Source of the DNA: Craspedostauros australis
Taxonomy: Eukaryota > Bacillariophyta > Bacillariophyceae > Mastogloiales > Achnanthaceae
NCBI GenBank assembly: GCA_026770025.1
Contig: JAMXDE010000025.1
Coordinates: 372,001-436,000, forward strand
Length of the DNA stretch: 64,000 nt
Direction: 5' to 3'
Below the pieces are notes generated by a model. The model was not told the DNA's origin. It saw only the letters and a program-made list of their open reading frames with translations, and ran no database searches. A program made the position numbers and the translations under genes. Positions 40,816-50,666 of the stretch are shown here, piece after piece (the first letter of the stretch is position 1; every line of letters begins with the position of its first letter).

Positions 40816-41961
40816 TCAGCACAGCCCGTGGTTGTCACGTTCCTCATCGACAGGCACGAGGCGGATGCAACGACATCCCCACCATCCGTGCGTACTGTAT
40901 TCCACCTTGCATCCATAGCGTTCCGTCATCATGTCAGACAGCTCGGTCCGCACCCATTCTTGGATCGCGACCTGTTTTTTGCACCAACCGTAGCCCGCAT
41001 AAAACAACGTCACGAGCAGGATGCCGCACATGATGGCAATACCACGCAGCGCAGGACTGTTGTCACTCTCATCCATTGCGTCCCTTCTGTTCGCCAGGAT
41101 CTTGAGAACGAAAAGGTACACGATGAAGAATTCCAACCATACCAATGCACCGACGATCGTGCCGCACACCGTGTAGGAAAACATGCGTCCCGTGTAACGT
41201 GGAGCGATGCCGCCCCAAATGATCTCCTTCTGTTGCTTGGTGAGACTCCTCACAATCTTCTCCTGCTTCTCGTTGATGGAATCGCCATCGATGTCGCCAT
41301 CTATCGGTACCTCATGAAGGCTGTACAAGACTCCCATGGGATGCACTCCGCCAATGTGAACCCAAGGAGAGCAAGTTTCCAACTGTGCCGCCTGCGTCGT
41401 TGGTGGCGTGTCCTCCGCACCTTCCTCCAGACGGCGGATGACATATCCCATGATCATCTTGTTGGGATAGAAGGCCTCGTACGCGATCGAGAGACCGACC
41501 CTCCGGAAGGGTGCGACCAGCTCTTCCTGGATCATTTCCCGAATCCGAAGATCAAATTGTTCCGATCCGCGGGAGCCCAGAAGCATCGCCAATCCTAGGA
41601 CGAGCAGAGAAGCCACGAGGATGACCGGTACGTTGACCGTATCGTCGCACCGGTCGTCGGGACACGACAACATCAGGGTGCCGAGCGCGAGGACAACTAG
41701 TACGGATGTCATCACCATCTGCGTGATCGGATATCGATGGTGGATGACGTACCGCAACTTGCACGTGTGATAGACGAGCTTATCGAACAGGACGTCGTCG
41801 ATTGGCAAGTCGCCTTTGGACAAACCGCGGAACTTCATGAAAGATCTGCCGTCGTGGGTTTCGAGGATCTGCACTTTCCAGACCGGAGCGGCATCGGCTG
41901 TTTGGGCCACCTCCGTGAACGTGGCTCCATCCTGAAGCGTCTTTCTTGGAGCGCATGCCAT
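40816..41961 (-). CDS. Four-TM membrane protein of unknown function
   Basis: A single exon of 381 residues from ATG 41961. After an N-terminal soluble part (KFRGLSKGDLPIDDVLFDKL) come two close TMs (about 80-98 and 108-128), a soluble loop of about 130 residues, and two more TMs (about 265-290 and 305-325). A C-terminal soluble part ends in WGCRCIRLVPVDE. The layout, two TM hairpins with similar RIREMIQEEL-like and WVRTELSDMM-like helices after each hairpin, suggests an internal duplication. No known family recognised. The leader contains TATGG repeats. Confidence 0.75.
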   Translation of the reverse strand: MACAPRKTLQDGATFTEVAQTADAAPVWKVQILETHDGRSFMKFRGLSKGDLPIDDVLFDKLVYHTCKLRYVIHHRYPITQMVMTSVLVVLALGTLMLSCPDDRCDDTVNVPVILVASLLVLGLAMLLGSRGSEQFDLRIREMIQEELVAPFRRVGLSIAYEAFYPNKMIMGYVIRRLEEGAEDTPPTTQAAQLETCSPWVHIGGVHPMGVLYSLHEVPIDGDIDGDSINEKQEKIVRSLTKQQKEIIWGGIAPRYTGRMFSYTVCGTIVGALVWLEFFIVYLFVLKILANRRDAMDESDNSPALRGIAIMCGILLVTLFYAGYGWCKKQVAIQEWVRTELSDMMTERYGCKVEYSTHGWWGCRCIRLVPVDEERDNHGLC

Positions 41962-42540
41962 GGTATGGTGTGTGGTGTGGCGTTATGTTGTGGGTAGGTG
42001 GAATGCTGTTGTTATGGTATGGTATGGTATGGTATGGTATGGTACGATCATCTATGGTATTCTATGAGACAACGAGGATGAGGTCGCACCGAAGCTGTGT
42101 TTGGTGTTCACGTTGTTGTTGTGATGTTGCTGTGATGTTGTTCTTTTTGATTGAGTCGTGCTTTGGATGAACGAATCATCGACGCTGTCACAAAACAAGA
42201 CTGCAATTGAGCCTGTCGTTCGTGACTCAAGAAGTTGAAACTAGAACGACCGGAAGTGCTGGAGTACGAGCTGGAAAACGCACAATCAAACACAACATCA
42301 AGCCAACTCCTCATTAGAGATAAACCAGCACGTTCGAAAGAAGTCTATTATATTATTTATGATGTTTGAGCATGGCGTTATATTGTATGAGTCGGAGGAA
42401 AGCGACACCGCGAGCTTCGTAGCTGGCGCTGTGGATCACTCCGACCGACCAGCGTCATCCTATCTCATCCCCTTGTTGAATGCCGCGCGCTTCAATTTCA
42501 ACGACTCTCCAGAGCCTCTGTGTCTGTTCAAAAACCGAAA
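41962..42540. other. Spacer with promoter of the four-TM gene
   Basis: It holds the TATGG repeat and A/C-rich (sense) leader of the minus-strand gene starting at 41961, and the 3' flank of the protease gene. ATTATATTATTTATG near 42345 is AT-rich. No gene seen. Confidence 0.5.
42013..42044. repeat. TATGG pentamer repeat, 6 copies
   Basis: Six tandem TATGG units lie about 50 bases upstream of the minus-strand start codon at 41961. Read on the sense strand they are CCATA. Confidence 0.95.
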
Positions 42541-43872
42541 TCAAAGCAAATGTCCACCGACGGGCACAACGCTATCGTGCAAAATACCGGACGTCCCGCA
42601 CACCCGGATGGGCTTCGGCACCACCTCGGTGCCGTTGCGGAGGGTGCAGGCATCGCCATGCGACGGAGTGAAATCCATGCGGCAATCTGCTTCGGGATCC
42701 TGTTCGGGATTGACGCGCTTGAGACGGATGTACCCCTTCTCTCCCCATGTCGGACCCCAGCTGTTGCGCACCAGCCAGTAATCCGCACCCGTCTCTTCAT
42801 CGGTGCCGTACCCTTCCAGCACGACGGCGTGGTTGATGTCGCGCGTCTGTCTGGATTCGTCATCAAAGATGCCACCGTGGTAGAAGGACCAGCCCGACGC
42901 GGCGACGCTGACGGCGACGGGACCGACGTGCGCCACAGTGGCCATCAAGGAGTAGTAGTCGTTGCTTGGCAAATTGGCGAATCCAACGATGGAGGCGACG
43001 GCACTGTTGACGAACCTGTGGTCGGACGGCGCGGCACGAGCTCCTAACGCGCGACTTTGCTTATCATGTTCGGGCAAAATGGTGCACGCCACATCGGCGC
43101 CATGACCAGAGCTGTAGCCGAAGGACCATTCCTCCGCGACGCCGTGCAGCGCTGCGAAAGCGTAGGCCAACTCGACCGTGGATCCGGAGCAACCGCCCGT
43201 GCCGCCGCAGTGATTGGGATTGGGCGCGCATGACACGAACTCCTGCACGCTGAGGGTGAAGAGGATGCCGGTGGCGATGGCGATGTGCGATTCCAAAACG
43301 GCCGTGGCAGCGAATGCCCAGCACGAGCCGCAGCCACCTTGATTCTTGACGGGCCCCGTGACGCCCGGTTGCGTGCGCCAATCGACGGATTCTGGCAGTT
43401 CGGAAGTCGCCGTCTTGTGTCCGAGTCGGAATGGCATTCGAAAGGCCGCGGCGGTGAGATCGGCCTGTCCCGGCTTGGGCGTGCTATCGAACTGCGAGCT
43501 CTGGAACTTGTCGTGGCCCATCGGCAATTCCCATTCTTCCAAGTCCGCAAACGCATTGACGGCCAACGTGTAGGCGCGATCTGGTTGCGCATTGTGCTGC
43601 ACGATCGCGTCGATGTTGGCGGCGTAGATTGCGGCGCGCCGTGCGTGCTCTTCCGCTGTGGCGTACGACTTGCGATGGTCCTTCACGAATTCATCGAAGG
43701 AGTACGCTCTGAGAGCGTCTTCGTCGGTGGACCAGTCGATGGCGGCCTCCTGCAGATCATCCTTGATGTGGTTGGACTGGGCATCCCGGATGGTGCTGAT
43801 GGACGTGCTCAGCCAATTGAAGAAGGAGGCCGACAGCGCGAAGATTACCACTGACTTGCCAAACAGCATCAT
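42541..43872 (-). CDS. Membrane-anchored papain-family cysteine protease (C1A)
   Basis: A single exon of 443 residues from ATG 43872. An N-terminal hydrophobic segment (about 5-24) is a signal or anchor. Residues about 55-115 are an I29 inhibitor prodomain (FDEFVKDHRKSYATAEEHARR, with NAFADL). The mature enzyme starts near LPESVDWR (159-166). Catalytic residues are Gln178, Cys184 (GGCGSCWAF), His348 (DINHAVVLEGYG) and Asn370 (RNSWGPTWGEKGY). The active-site set is complete, so an active cathepsin-L/papain-like protease of the lysosome, vacuole or secretory route is inferred. A C-terminal extension of about 60 residues with extra Cys residues is unusual for the minimal fold. Confidence 0.88.
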   Translation of the reverse strand: MMLFGKSVVIFALSASFFNWLSTSISTIRDAQSNHIKDDLQEAAIDWSTDEDALRAYSFDEFVKDHRKSYATAEEHARRAAIYAANIDAIVQHNAQPDRAYTLAVNAFADLEEWELPMGHDKFQSSQFDSTPKPGQADLTAAAFRMPFRLGHKTATSELPESVDWRTQPGVTGPVKNQGGCGSCWAFAATAVLESHIAIATGILFTLSVQEFVSCAPNPNHCGGTGGCSGSTVELAYAFAALHGVAEEWSFGYSSGHGADVACTILPEHDKQSRALGARAAPSDHRFVNSAVASIVGFANLPSNDYYSLMATVAHVGPVAVSVAASGWSFYHGGIFDDESRQTRDINHAVVLEGYGTDEETGADYWLVRNSWGPTWGEKGYIRLKRVNPEQDPEADCRMDFTPSHGDACTLRNGTEVVPKPIRVCGTSGILHDSVVPVGGHLL

Positions 43873-44485
43873 GATGTCTGTCAGCAGGTTGTGAATGAAC
43901 GAAATGGGACGGGACGGAGCTTGGCTCTCAGGGATTGTGTTCCTTTCTCTCTTGGATTGTGGGTGCCTTTCGCTTCAGTTGTTGATGTGTTTTCCTCTCT
44001 CTCTGTTTTGTGTTCTTTGTTGTTCTTTCAAGAGAGGTGTCTGACGAACGGAACAGTCAAGGACGATGCAGCATGCCAGCTCAACAGACGCGACGCTAAC
44101 TGCCCCACATGTCCTTTTTTGCGTTCGGATTCCACGACATCGTGGAAGAGTACTCCAACTGTACGCACGCACGTATTGACTGACAGACGGGAGGCATCAA
44201 GCAACGTGGCTTCATGATTGGACTCGGTCGATTCATCAACCCGGAATGAAGAAATCCCTGGAGAGAGCAATCTATGTTGTGGGAGACAAGCCAGGCAGAG
44301 TACCACGCAGTCCGCGTCCAATGTACGTATGGAATCATTACATGTTATTGTTTCTACTAATACGCAATCGCACCACAACATCCAACGCTCCTCTGCGATT
44401 ATACAGCCGTCTTCGATGATATCCTGCACTGGACGGGTATCCCTTCTCCCCCGTGCCAAACCATGGCATGGCATTCGATGTCGGC
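43873..44485. other. Spacer between two minus-strand genes
   Basis: Promoter and leader of the cysteine protease (near 43873) and 3' flank of the 8-TM gene ending at 44486. The frames here are short. No gene seen. Confidence 0.5.
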
Positions 44486-45385
44486 CTACACCTTCATCGT
44501 TGCCAAAGCAACCAGCACAGAAATGTGCAATGACACATCGTACCATTGGTGCCCACCCTTGGAGAGGAGGAAATCGTCGCATCTTGCATACTCCAGAAGC
44601 GACACGACGATTGGGAAGATGAAGGAGTATCCCAACGAAGCCGTCACCTTCTCCGGATGGGGGATCAACCACCCCGTCAACGAGACGGCGAATTGGGACA
44701 GCATGAAGAAGATGGCGACGCCCTGATCTTTGACGGAGATGACGTAGGTGATGACCGTCAGAGCCACGGCCAAACCAAGCGCGATGGTGTTGCCGATCTT
44801 GGGAATTTGCGGGAGGCAGCTCATGCTGAAGACGTCGATCGCCATGAGGACGAAGATGAAGATCAGGTAGGGGAGGTCACCGCCGCTGCTGTCGAGATCC
44901 AGTTTGCAGTCGCTGATGGAGAATTTTAGATGCAGGGCGCCGTGGCCGATGATGATGCCAGCGAAGAGGATCGAATGGATGCAGAGGTTCTTGCCGAGCG
45001 GGGAAGCGCAAAGGCCCGTGAAGGGAAGTCCGAGCGCCATGAACATGAACATCAGGTCGAAGTCGAAGGCAAACTGATGGGAGTTGCCCAGCTTGTGGCT
45101 GCAGAACTTGTTGGAAGGATCCGTGATGTCGAGGCCGGTGACGCAGAATCCGTGCATGTAGTATTCATTCTTCTCCGCAACGCCGGACTCGTAGAGGTAG
45201 AGGTAGGAGTAGACGCTGGAGAGAATAGAGCAGATGATCCATGGCAGGGTCTTCCAGGTGAATCTCGATTTCAGCCAATCGTATGATCTGTTGCGAACCC
45301 AATCATCAACCAAATCAATGAGGCTCCGATCGGATCCGGTCGACGATCCCTTTACGTCGATGAGGGGCTTGGATTGATCTGTCAT
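44486..45385 (-). CDS. Eight-TM membrane protein, family member 2 of 3
   Basis: 299 residues from ATG 45385 (MTDQSKPL). The frame is open further upstream, but there it reads through the AAC-rich leader. It shares with the other two members CSILSSVYSYLYLY, GFCVTGLDITD, NSHQFAFDFD, GHGALHLKFS and GGHQWYDVSLH. Residues 40-299 carry about eight hydrophobic segments. It is closest to the neighbour at 46280-47233 (both read KFCS-x-KLGNSHQFAFDFD), so these two are tandem duplicates 894 bases apart. Function unknown, with possible metal-binding His residues. Confidence 0.9.
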   Translation of the reverse strand: MTDQSKPLIDVKGSSTGSDRSLIDLVDDWVRNRSYDWLKSRFTWKTLPWIICSILSSVYSYLYLYESGVAEKNEYYMHGFCVTGLDITDPSNKFCSHKLGNSHQFAFDFDLMFMFMALGLPFTGLCASPLGKNLCIHSILFAGIIIGHGALHLKFSISDCKLDLDSSGGDLPYLIFIFVLMAIDVFSMSCLPQIPKIGNTIALGLAVALTVITYVISVKDQGVAIFFMLSQFAVSLTGWLIPHPEKVTASLGYSFIFPIVVSLLEYARCDDFLLSKGGHQWYDVSLHISVLVALATMKV

Positions 45386-46279
45386 GGTGTTTGTTGCTAA
45401 TGTTGTTGTTGTTGTTGTTGCTGAATGTGCTTGAGAGGTGTGGTGGATGGTGGCTGTGTTTGCTCTGTTTACTCTGTTCCAGTTCGTTGTTCTTTTCTGT
45501 GGGTGTGGGTGGGGCATCATTCAAATGAGGTGGAGTGAGCGGTTTGATCTCGCAGCCATCACAACGCCGAACATGCATCACATCAGACGTTTTGTTGCAA
45601 CACACAGTGCCAACGCATGATACGCGCAACCACATCGACAGACCAACCTTACCGAAAGGACGAGGGATCAGGGTGGAGGCGCTCACTTGGATAGAGCCGT
45701 AATGGTGTCGTCTGGTATGCTGCTTTGGCTGTGGTGGAAAGTGTGGTGGCGAACTATGGCCATTGTGCAATGACGATGGAAGGATTTGCTCAGTCGAACA
45801 AAAATGAGGATGGCCACTGCCTCTGTGCAGTCCCATTCCTCGCACATGCGTACTTCTGCTCTCTCGCGCGCAAAGGGGCAGTTCGGGTCGATCAAGACGA
45901 AGTTCCGTCAAAGACATCACATTGTTATCGTTTGGCCGGAAATGTTGGAAAATGTGTCATCTAGAGGAGGTGCGGTGGAGTATGTATTGATCACCATTGT
46001 CCAACCTGTGTCAACCCAAAGATACGGCAGTCGCTTTGCGCATGTATGACACGGACATCAACACCCAAATCGTCCCATTCTCTCCCTGCCAATGACAAAG
46101 TGGACGACTCGCTGGAGAAGCAAGTCGAAGTTGAGTTTGGTTTGCATTGGTTTATACTCTTACTGTTTGTTATACTACGTGTGTGCGTTGCGCGTTGTGC
46201 ATTGCATTCGATACTCTCCCGACAGAACAGCTCGTTGGCGCGGCATGTTTGCGAGCATGCTCTCTCTCTCTCTCTCTCT
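45386..46279. other. Spacer between tandem 8-TM paralogues
   Basis: It contains the AAC-rich (sense) leader at 45401-45420, the promoter of the downstream copy and the 3' flank of the upstream copy. A (TC)n tract at 46261-46280 runs into the TAG stop of the next gene. No gene supported. The frames in both strands are composition-driven. Confidence 0.5.
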
Positions 46280-46281
46280 CT
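46261..46281. repeat. (TC)n dinucleotide tract
   Basis: About ten TC units abut the stop codon of the minus-strand 8-TM gene at 46280. In sense orientation the 3' UTR starts with (GA)n. Confidence 0.9.
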
Positions 46282-47233
46282 ATGGGACAGTCATGGTTCC
46301 CAAAGAAATCAACAACGAAATGTGCAACGCCACATCGTACCACTGATGCCCTCCCTTGCTGAGGAGGAACTCGTCGCACCTCACAAATTCGAAGAGCGAG
46401 ACGACGATCGGGAAGATGAAGGCGTATCCCAAGGGAACGGTCACCTTCTTGCTGTTGGGGATGAGCCATCCCGTGAAGGAGACGACGAACTGGGACAGCA
46501 TGAAGAAGATGGCGACGCCCTGGTCCTGGACGGAGATGACGTAGGTGATGGCCGTCAAGATCACGGCCAACGCAAGCGCAATGATGTTGCCGTACTTGGG
46601 GATGAGCGGAAGCCAACTGAAGCCGAAGACATCGATCAACATGAGAACGAAGATGAAGATGAGGTAGAAGAGGTCGCTGTTGCCGCCGTCGTCACCGGTA
46701 TCCAGGTTGCAGTCGTTGACAGAGAAGGTCAAATGGAGCGCACCATGGCCGATGATGATAACAGCGAAGATGACTGCTTGGACGCAGAGGCTCGAGCTGA
46801 ACGGAGAGGCGCAGAGGCCGGTGAATGGAAGTCCGAGCGCCATGAACATGAACATGAGGTCGAAGTCGAAGGCGAACTGATGAGAGTTGCCCAACTTTTG
46901 GCTGCAGAACTTGTTGGAGGGATCGGTGACGTTGAGGCCGGTGACGCAGAATCCTTGCATGTAGTACTCATTCTCCTCCGAGACGCCGGCATCGTAGAGA
47001 TAGAGGTAAAAGTAGATGGCTGAGAGGATGGAGCAGATGATCCATGGCAGGGTTTCCAAGCTGAATCTCGATCTCAGCCAGATCTTGAACAAGTCACAGA
47101 TGAGCTTCCGTTCTGCTGCTTCTATGAGCTCTTGACTGTGGAATTTCTCTCCTACCGCCAGCTTAGCGATATCGACCGCAATGTCGGGGTTCGATTCGAC
47201 CGTATTGATGAGGCTGTCTGATTCAGATGCCAT
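46280..47233 (-). CDS. Eight-TM membrane protein, family member 3 of 3
   Basis: 317 residues from ATG 47233. It has the same hydrophobic layout and landmarks as the copies at 7182 and 44486: ICSILSAIYFYLYLY, GFCVTGLNVTD, NSHQFAFDFDLMFMFMALGLPFTG (start of TM2), GHGALHLTFS, GWLIPN, VPLGYAFIFPIVVSLFEF and GGHQWYDVALH. The N-terminal 50 residues differ from the paralogues. An acidic, possibly lumenal loop (NDCNLDTGDDGGNSD) lies between TM3 and TM4. Single exon. Function unknown. Confidence 0.9.
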   Translation of the reverse strand: MASESDSLINTVESNPDIAVDIAKLAVGEKFHSQELIEAAERKLICDLFKIWLRSRFSLETLPWIICSILSAIYFYLYLYDAGVSEENEYYMQGFCVTGLNVTDPSNKFCSQKLGNSHQFAFDFDLMFMFMALGLPFTGLCASPFSSSLCVQAVIFAVIIIGHGALHLTFSVNDCNLDTGDDGGNSDLFYLIFIFVLMLIDVFGFSWLPLIPKYGNIIALALAVILTAITYVISVQDQGVAIFFMLSQFVVSFTGWLIPNSKKVTVPLGYAFIFPIVVSLFEFVRCDEFLLSKGGHQWYDVALHISLLISLGTMTVP

Positions 47234-48445
47234 GATGAAGTCTTGATTTTCGTGTTTGGTTTGACTTGTATGGAATGGTGCGCCCTTGATGTGCTTGCGT
47301 GCGGTTGTGATTTTGCTCGCTTTTGTTTTTTATGAGTGTGCAGATGGAGTGAAAATGAAGTGAAGGCCGATGAAAATGAAAGATGCAAGTAGATACCTGG
47401 GATGATGGCCATTCCGTGTCACACTCGCACACAACAACAGCGGACATCACCGCACGGAGTCGGAAGTGCCGAACTTGAGCTGCCGACCAGGCCAGTACGT
47501 ATGGTGCCCTTCCTTCACAGAACTTGTCGTGGAACGTACATACATTTAGTAGCACTTCCATAATTCTGTGTTGGTCTCCCTCGTTGGGTTCGTCGTTTTC
47601 GTCGTCGTCACCATCATCATCATCACTTCTGTCGTTGTCGTTGTCGTTGTCGTTGCCGATGCTTGATGCCTCATTTCTGCATGCGGTCTGAGATCGGCGA
47701 TACTGGTCAGGGTCGAAACAAAGATACGCGGCCACATCCAAGGATCGAAGCAGAAGAAGATGCTTCCGATCCAGATAAATGCGAAGGATACGACCTCAAC
47801 TCAATAAATCTCAATGCGTTTGGTGAAGCAGCTGGATGCACTTTGGCAGACAGGTGTCAATAAATGCGAAGCGTCCATTCACTTCATTTTTCTCCAACAT
47901 GCGAAGTATCCATCATTCACGATTGCGTTGGTCGAAGTTTGGAATGACTGCATTGATTCGTGTGATCAACTCCGAAGCGGTCGAATGGGTCGGAAAACTG
48001 ACGAGTCAGAGTTCTTCGCCACGTTTTACAATCCGTGTTACAACCAATCAAAGTAGTGCACGCACACAACACGAGGCAGTGACGTCAAACACCAGAAACA
48101 AACCAAAACGACGACCAAATTCCGACAAGTTCGTGTTCGTCAGTTTGCAGAAAAAATGAACTTTCTTCCAACCAACACAAAGACCACAGAACACAACACC
48201 ACCTCAACACTCGCAACAACCCACAAAACGACCTCCGCCTCCAACTCTCATCCCACATTCCAATTCACAACTTCGTCTACATCTACACCTCCACCTGCAA
48301 CAACAACGCCACCACCACCACCATCACCATCATCATCATTACCACAAAGAACAAAGACCAACGAATCGAAGTCCTCACCAACAGCGCCACACACAACACA
48401 GAAAGAGACCATCAGTCAATAACAGCGACAACAACAACAACGACA
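47234..48445. other. Divergent intergenic region
   Basis: Promoters of the 8-TM gene (minus, start 47233) and the thylakoid protein gene (plus, start 48446). The last 300 bases are A/C-rich with CAC/CAA runs (CACCACCACC, ACAACAACAACAACG). A patch of GTCGTTGTCGTT repeats lies near 47630. No gene seen. Confidence 0.55.
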
Positions 48446-49042
48446 ATGACGAAATCAACGACCTTCGCGTTCCTCTGCGCCTTGCTGATTGCCAGCGCCG
48501 CTGCTTTCTCCACTCCAACCACACAGACCACAGGACGCAGCGCAACCATGCTGTCAGCACTGAGCAACAACAACAACGACAGTGCTGACGACCAAACCCT
48601 GCTGAGCCGCAGAAAGGCCCTGTTCGGCATGGCCGCCGCCGCGTTCGCCGCACCGCAGGCAGCCAACGCCAAGTACTCCGACTACAGCCGCAGAGAGAAG
48701 GATTGGCAGGAACGCAAGGAAAATGGCGAAGTGCAGTACTCGTCGGCGCGCGACCTGAAGGCCCAGCTGGCGCAGATCGCACCCATGAACACGGAGAGCT
48801 CCCGCATCTTCTGTCCCAACGGACCGTCGGCCGCCGTGTCGCCGCTGATGGAGAACAAGTGCGGCGATCGTTTGGCCACACCCTCCGTCTTTGGCCGTCA
48901 AGATGATATCGTGGGCAACTCCATTCCAGGATTCTCGTCCGGTAAGGGGTACCTGCCGGATGAAGGTACCACCACGATCGCCTCCATGTCGGGCGGATTC
49001 CCGAGCTACAAGACCAACGAGTACAGCATCAAGATGAGATAA
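48446..49042 (+). CDS. Thylakoid-lumen protein with plastid and Tat targeting signals
   Basis: 198 residues from ATG 48446. Residues 1-21 are an ER-type signal peptide ending ASAAAF, like the ASAFAP cleavage site of stramenopile plastid preproteins. A Ser/Thr/Asn-rich transit part follows (22-50). Then comes a twin-arginine thylakoid signal: Arg55-Arg56 (SRRKALFG), a hydrophobic Ala stretch, and an ANA cleavage site at 73-75. The mature protein (about 123 residues from Lys76) is soluble, with a charged N-terminal helix (DYSRREKDWQERKENGEVQY) and two Cys (IFCPN, NKCGD) that may form a disulfide. Size, charge and targeting suggest an extrinsic photosystem subunit, but I cannot name it. The leader is (CAA)-rich. 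Confidence 0.85.
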   Translation: MTKSTTFAFLCALLIASAAAFSTPTTQTTGRSATMLSALSNNNNDSADDQTLLSRRKALFGMAAAAFAAPQAANAKYSDYSRREKDWQERKENGEVQYSSARDLKAQLAQIAPMNTESSRIFCPNGPSAAVSPLMENKCGDRLATPSVFGRQDDIVGNSIPGFSSGKGYLPDEGTTTIASMSGGFPSYKTNEYSIKMR

Positions 49043-50666
49043 TTGCATTGCTCGTACTCTAGTCCGCAGTTCGCCTGTTCCTCTTTCTGTGGCCTCTCTC
49101 CAGCCATCATGGAATTTGAGGCAGCAGCAACAACGGCTGCCAAAAGGAGCTCCTGCCAACACAAAACTCAGCTCTACGGGAACGCCTGGGTGCCAAATGC
49201 TCTGCCACATCGGATGCACGAGATTCCTTCGTCGTCAACTTCAGACAACATGGGGACAGTAACCAAAGAGTCGTAAGCCATGACTGCAACTTCATTTTGG
49301 GAGCATTAAGCAAACAGGACGGAAGAGGACAGAGGATGAGTAGAACAGAGCAGCGTGGAGTAGGCCAACCGAATTGACGCGATAGCCATCTTTTTGTTTC
49401 AGAACATCGTACCTTGAGTACTTGTCCTCCTGCCCACACATCTCTGCCGGTCTGAGAACGATGTTGGTATGGTATCTTGGCTTCATCGACGACGACTGGA
49501 AACACGAATGGTCGTCGTCATTCCTTCGATGCGGTTCTTCTTTGCAAATGGTGTTGAACGGGTGTTGACTGTTTGTTGCGAAAGTGTATGTATGCCTGAT
49601 GTTCGGTATTCCTTCCCAAAGCAAACATACAAGTAGCAAACATACAAACTCTGCTCCGCTTCGTCATCAAGTGGGACAACATACACTATTCTAGTGACGT
49701 CTTCAACGTAAATTTAACGCCCATTTCTAACCAAAGGATGACTTGTCCCTGTCCATCGCGCAAGTGAAGCCGTTGGACGCGAACGAATGACTCCAATTTG
49801 TCAAGTCGCTTCCCCTTTCCGCCACCCACACGGTCCAAACGCTCACAAATCAGGTTCCGAATGAAAAAAGCCAAACACGCAAACAACGAAGTGCACAAAC
49901 GCGTTCGGACACAAACACAGAGTTCGTTGCATCCCATCCACGGCATCAAGCCACTTCGATGCGACTCCACGACTCCGAACAGCATCATCGAAGACAAGAG
50001 GGGCCATGGCACAAGAGACACCTTCCGAATTGGTCTGTTGAGATGGATCGCAGTTAATCTGCGTCCGACGATGCTGACGCTGACGACCACTCTACGATTC
50101 TGCGCATGGTCGCAGCGACTTTCAGAGAACAGAGAGATCGAGTCGTGTGGCTGCACGTCAGTATCGTCGAGGCAGTTGTCCATGGATGCCGATGCGGATC
50201 GCCAGCATGACCGTTCCTTCTCTCCTCGCGCATGGACCTTCCGATTCACGACACGGCTCGGAAGATGAAGAAGTCCTGTTGGGAGAGACGTGTTGGAGTG
50301 GGCGCACTCCGCAGAAAATGGAATGGAGGTCATCCAGGAAAAAAGGAATGAGATGGACACATCAGCCCAAAGCCACGAGCTCTGTTGGTGCACGCACTCG
50401 TACTCATGTTCGCAGGGATACAGACTGCGCACAATCTCGCACCATCCATCGACTCCGCTACACTCAAGCCGCCTAATTATCGGCTCGTTTTCGCACATTG
50501 AGTATGCTCTCCGGCTGAGACTGCTACAGACAGGAGGAGAGATTGGGAACTCTCACAAGGAACGACGAGCCAATAACGCAAGGAGTGGTCCTTGCGCAAC
50601 CGTGGTTCAGCTCAGCTCAGCGCAAAGCATCCATTCATCAGAACAGAGCACAGCACGGTATCCACC
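49043..50666. other. Intergenic between tandem plus-strand genes
   Basis: 3' flank of the lumen-protein gene and promoter of the PqiA-like gene. A minus-strand frame of 270 codons (49686-50498) has no domain and is rejected. Sequence just before ATG 50667 reads GCACAGCACGGTATCCACC. Confidence 0.5.

Noticed and set aside
49686-50498. Minus-strand frame of 270 codons
   Set aside because: Cys/Trp/Ser-rich chance translation with no topology or domain. It overlaps the promoter of the PqiA-like gene.
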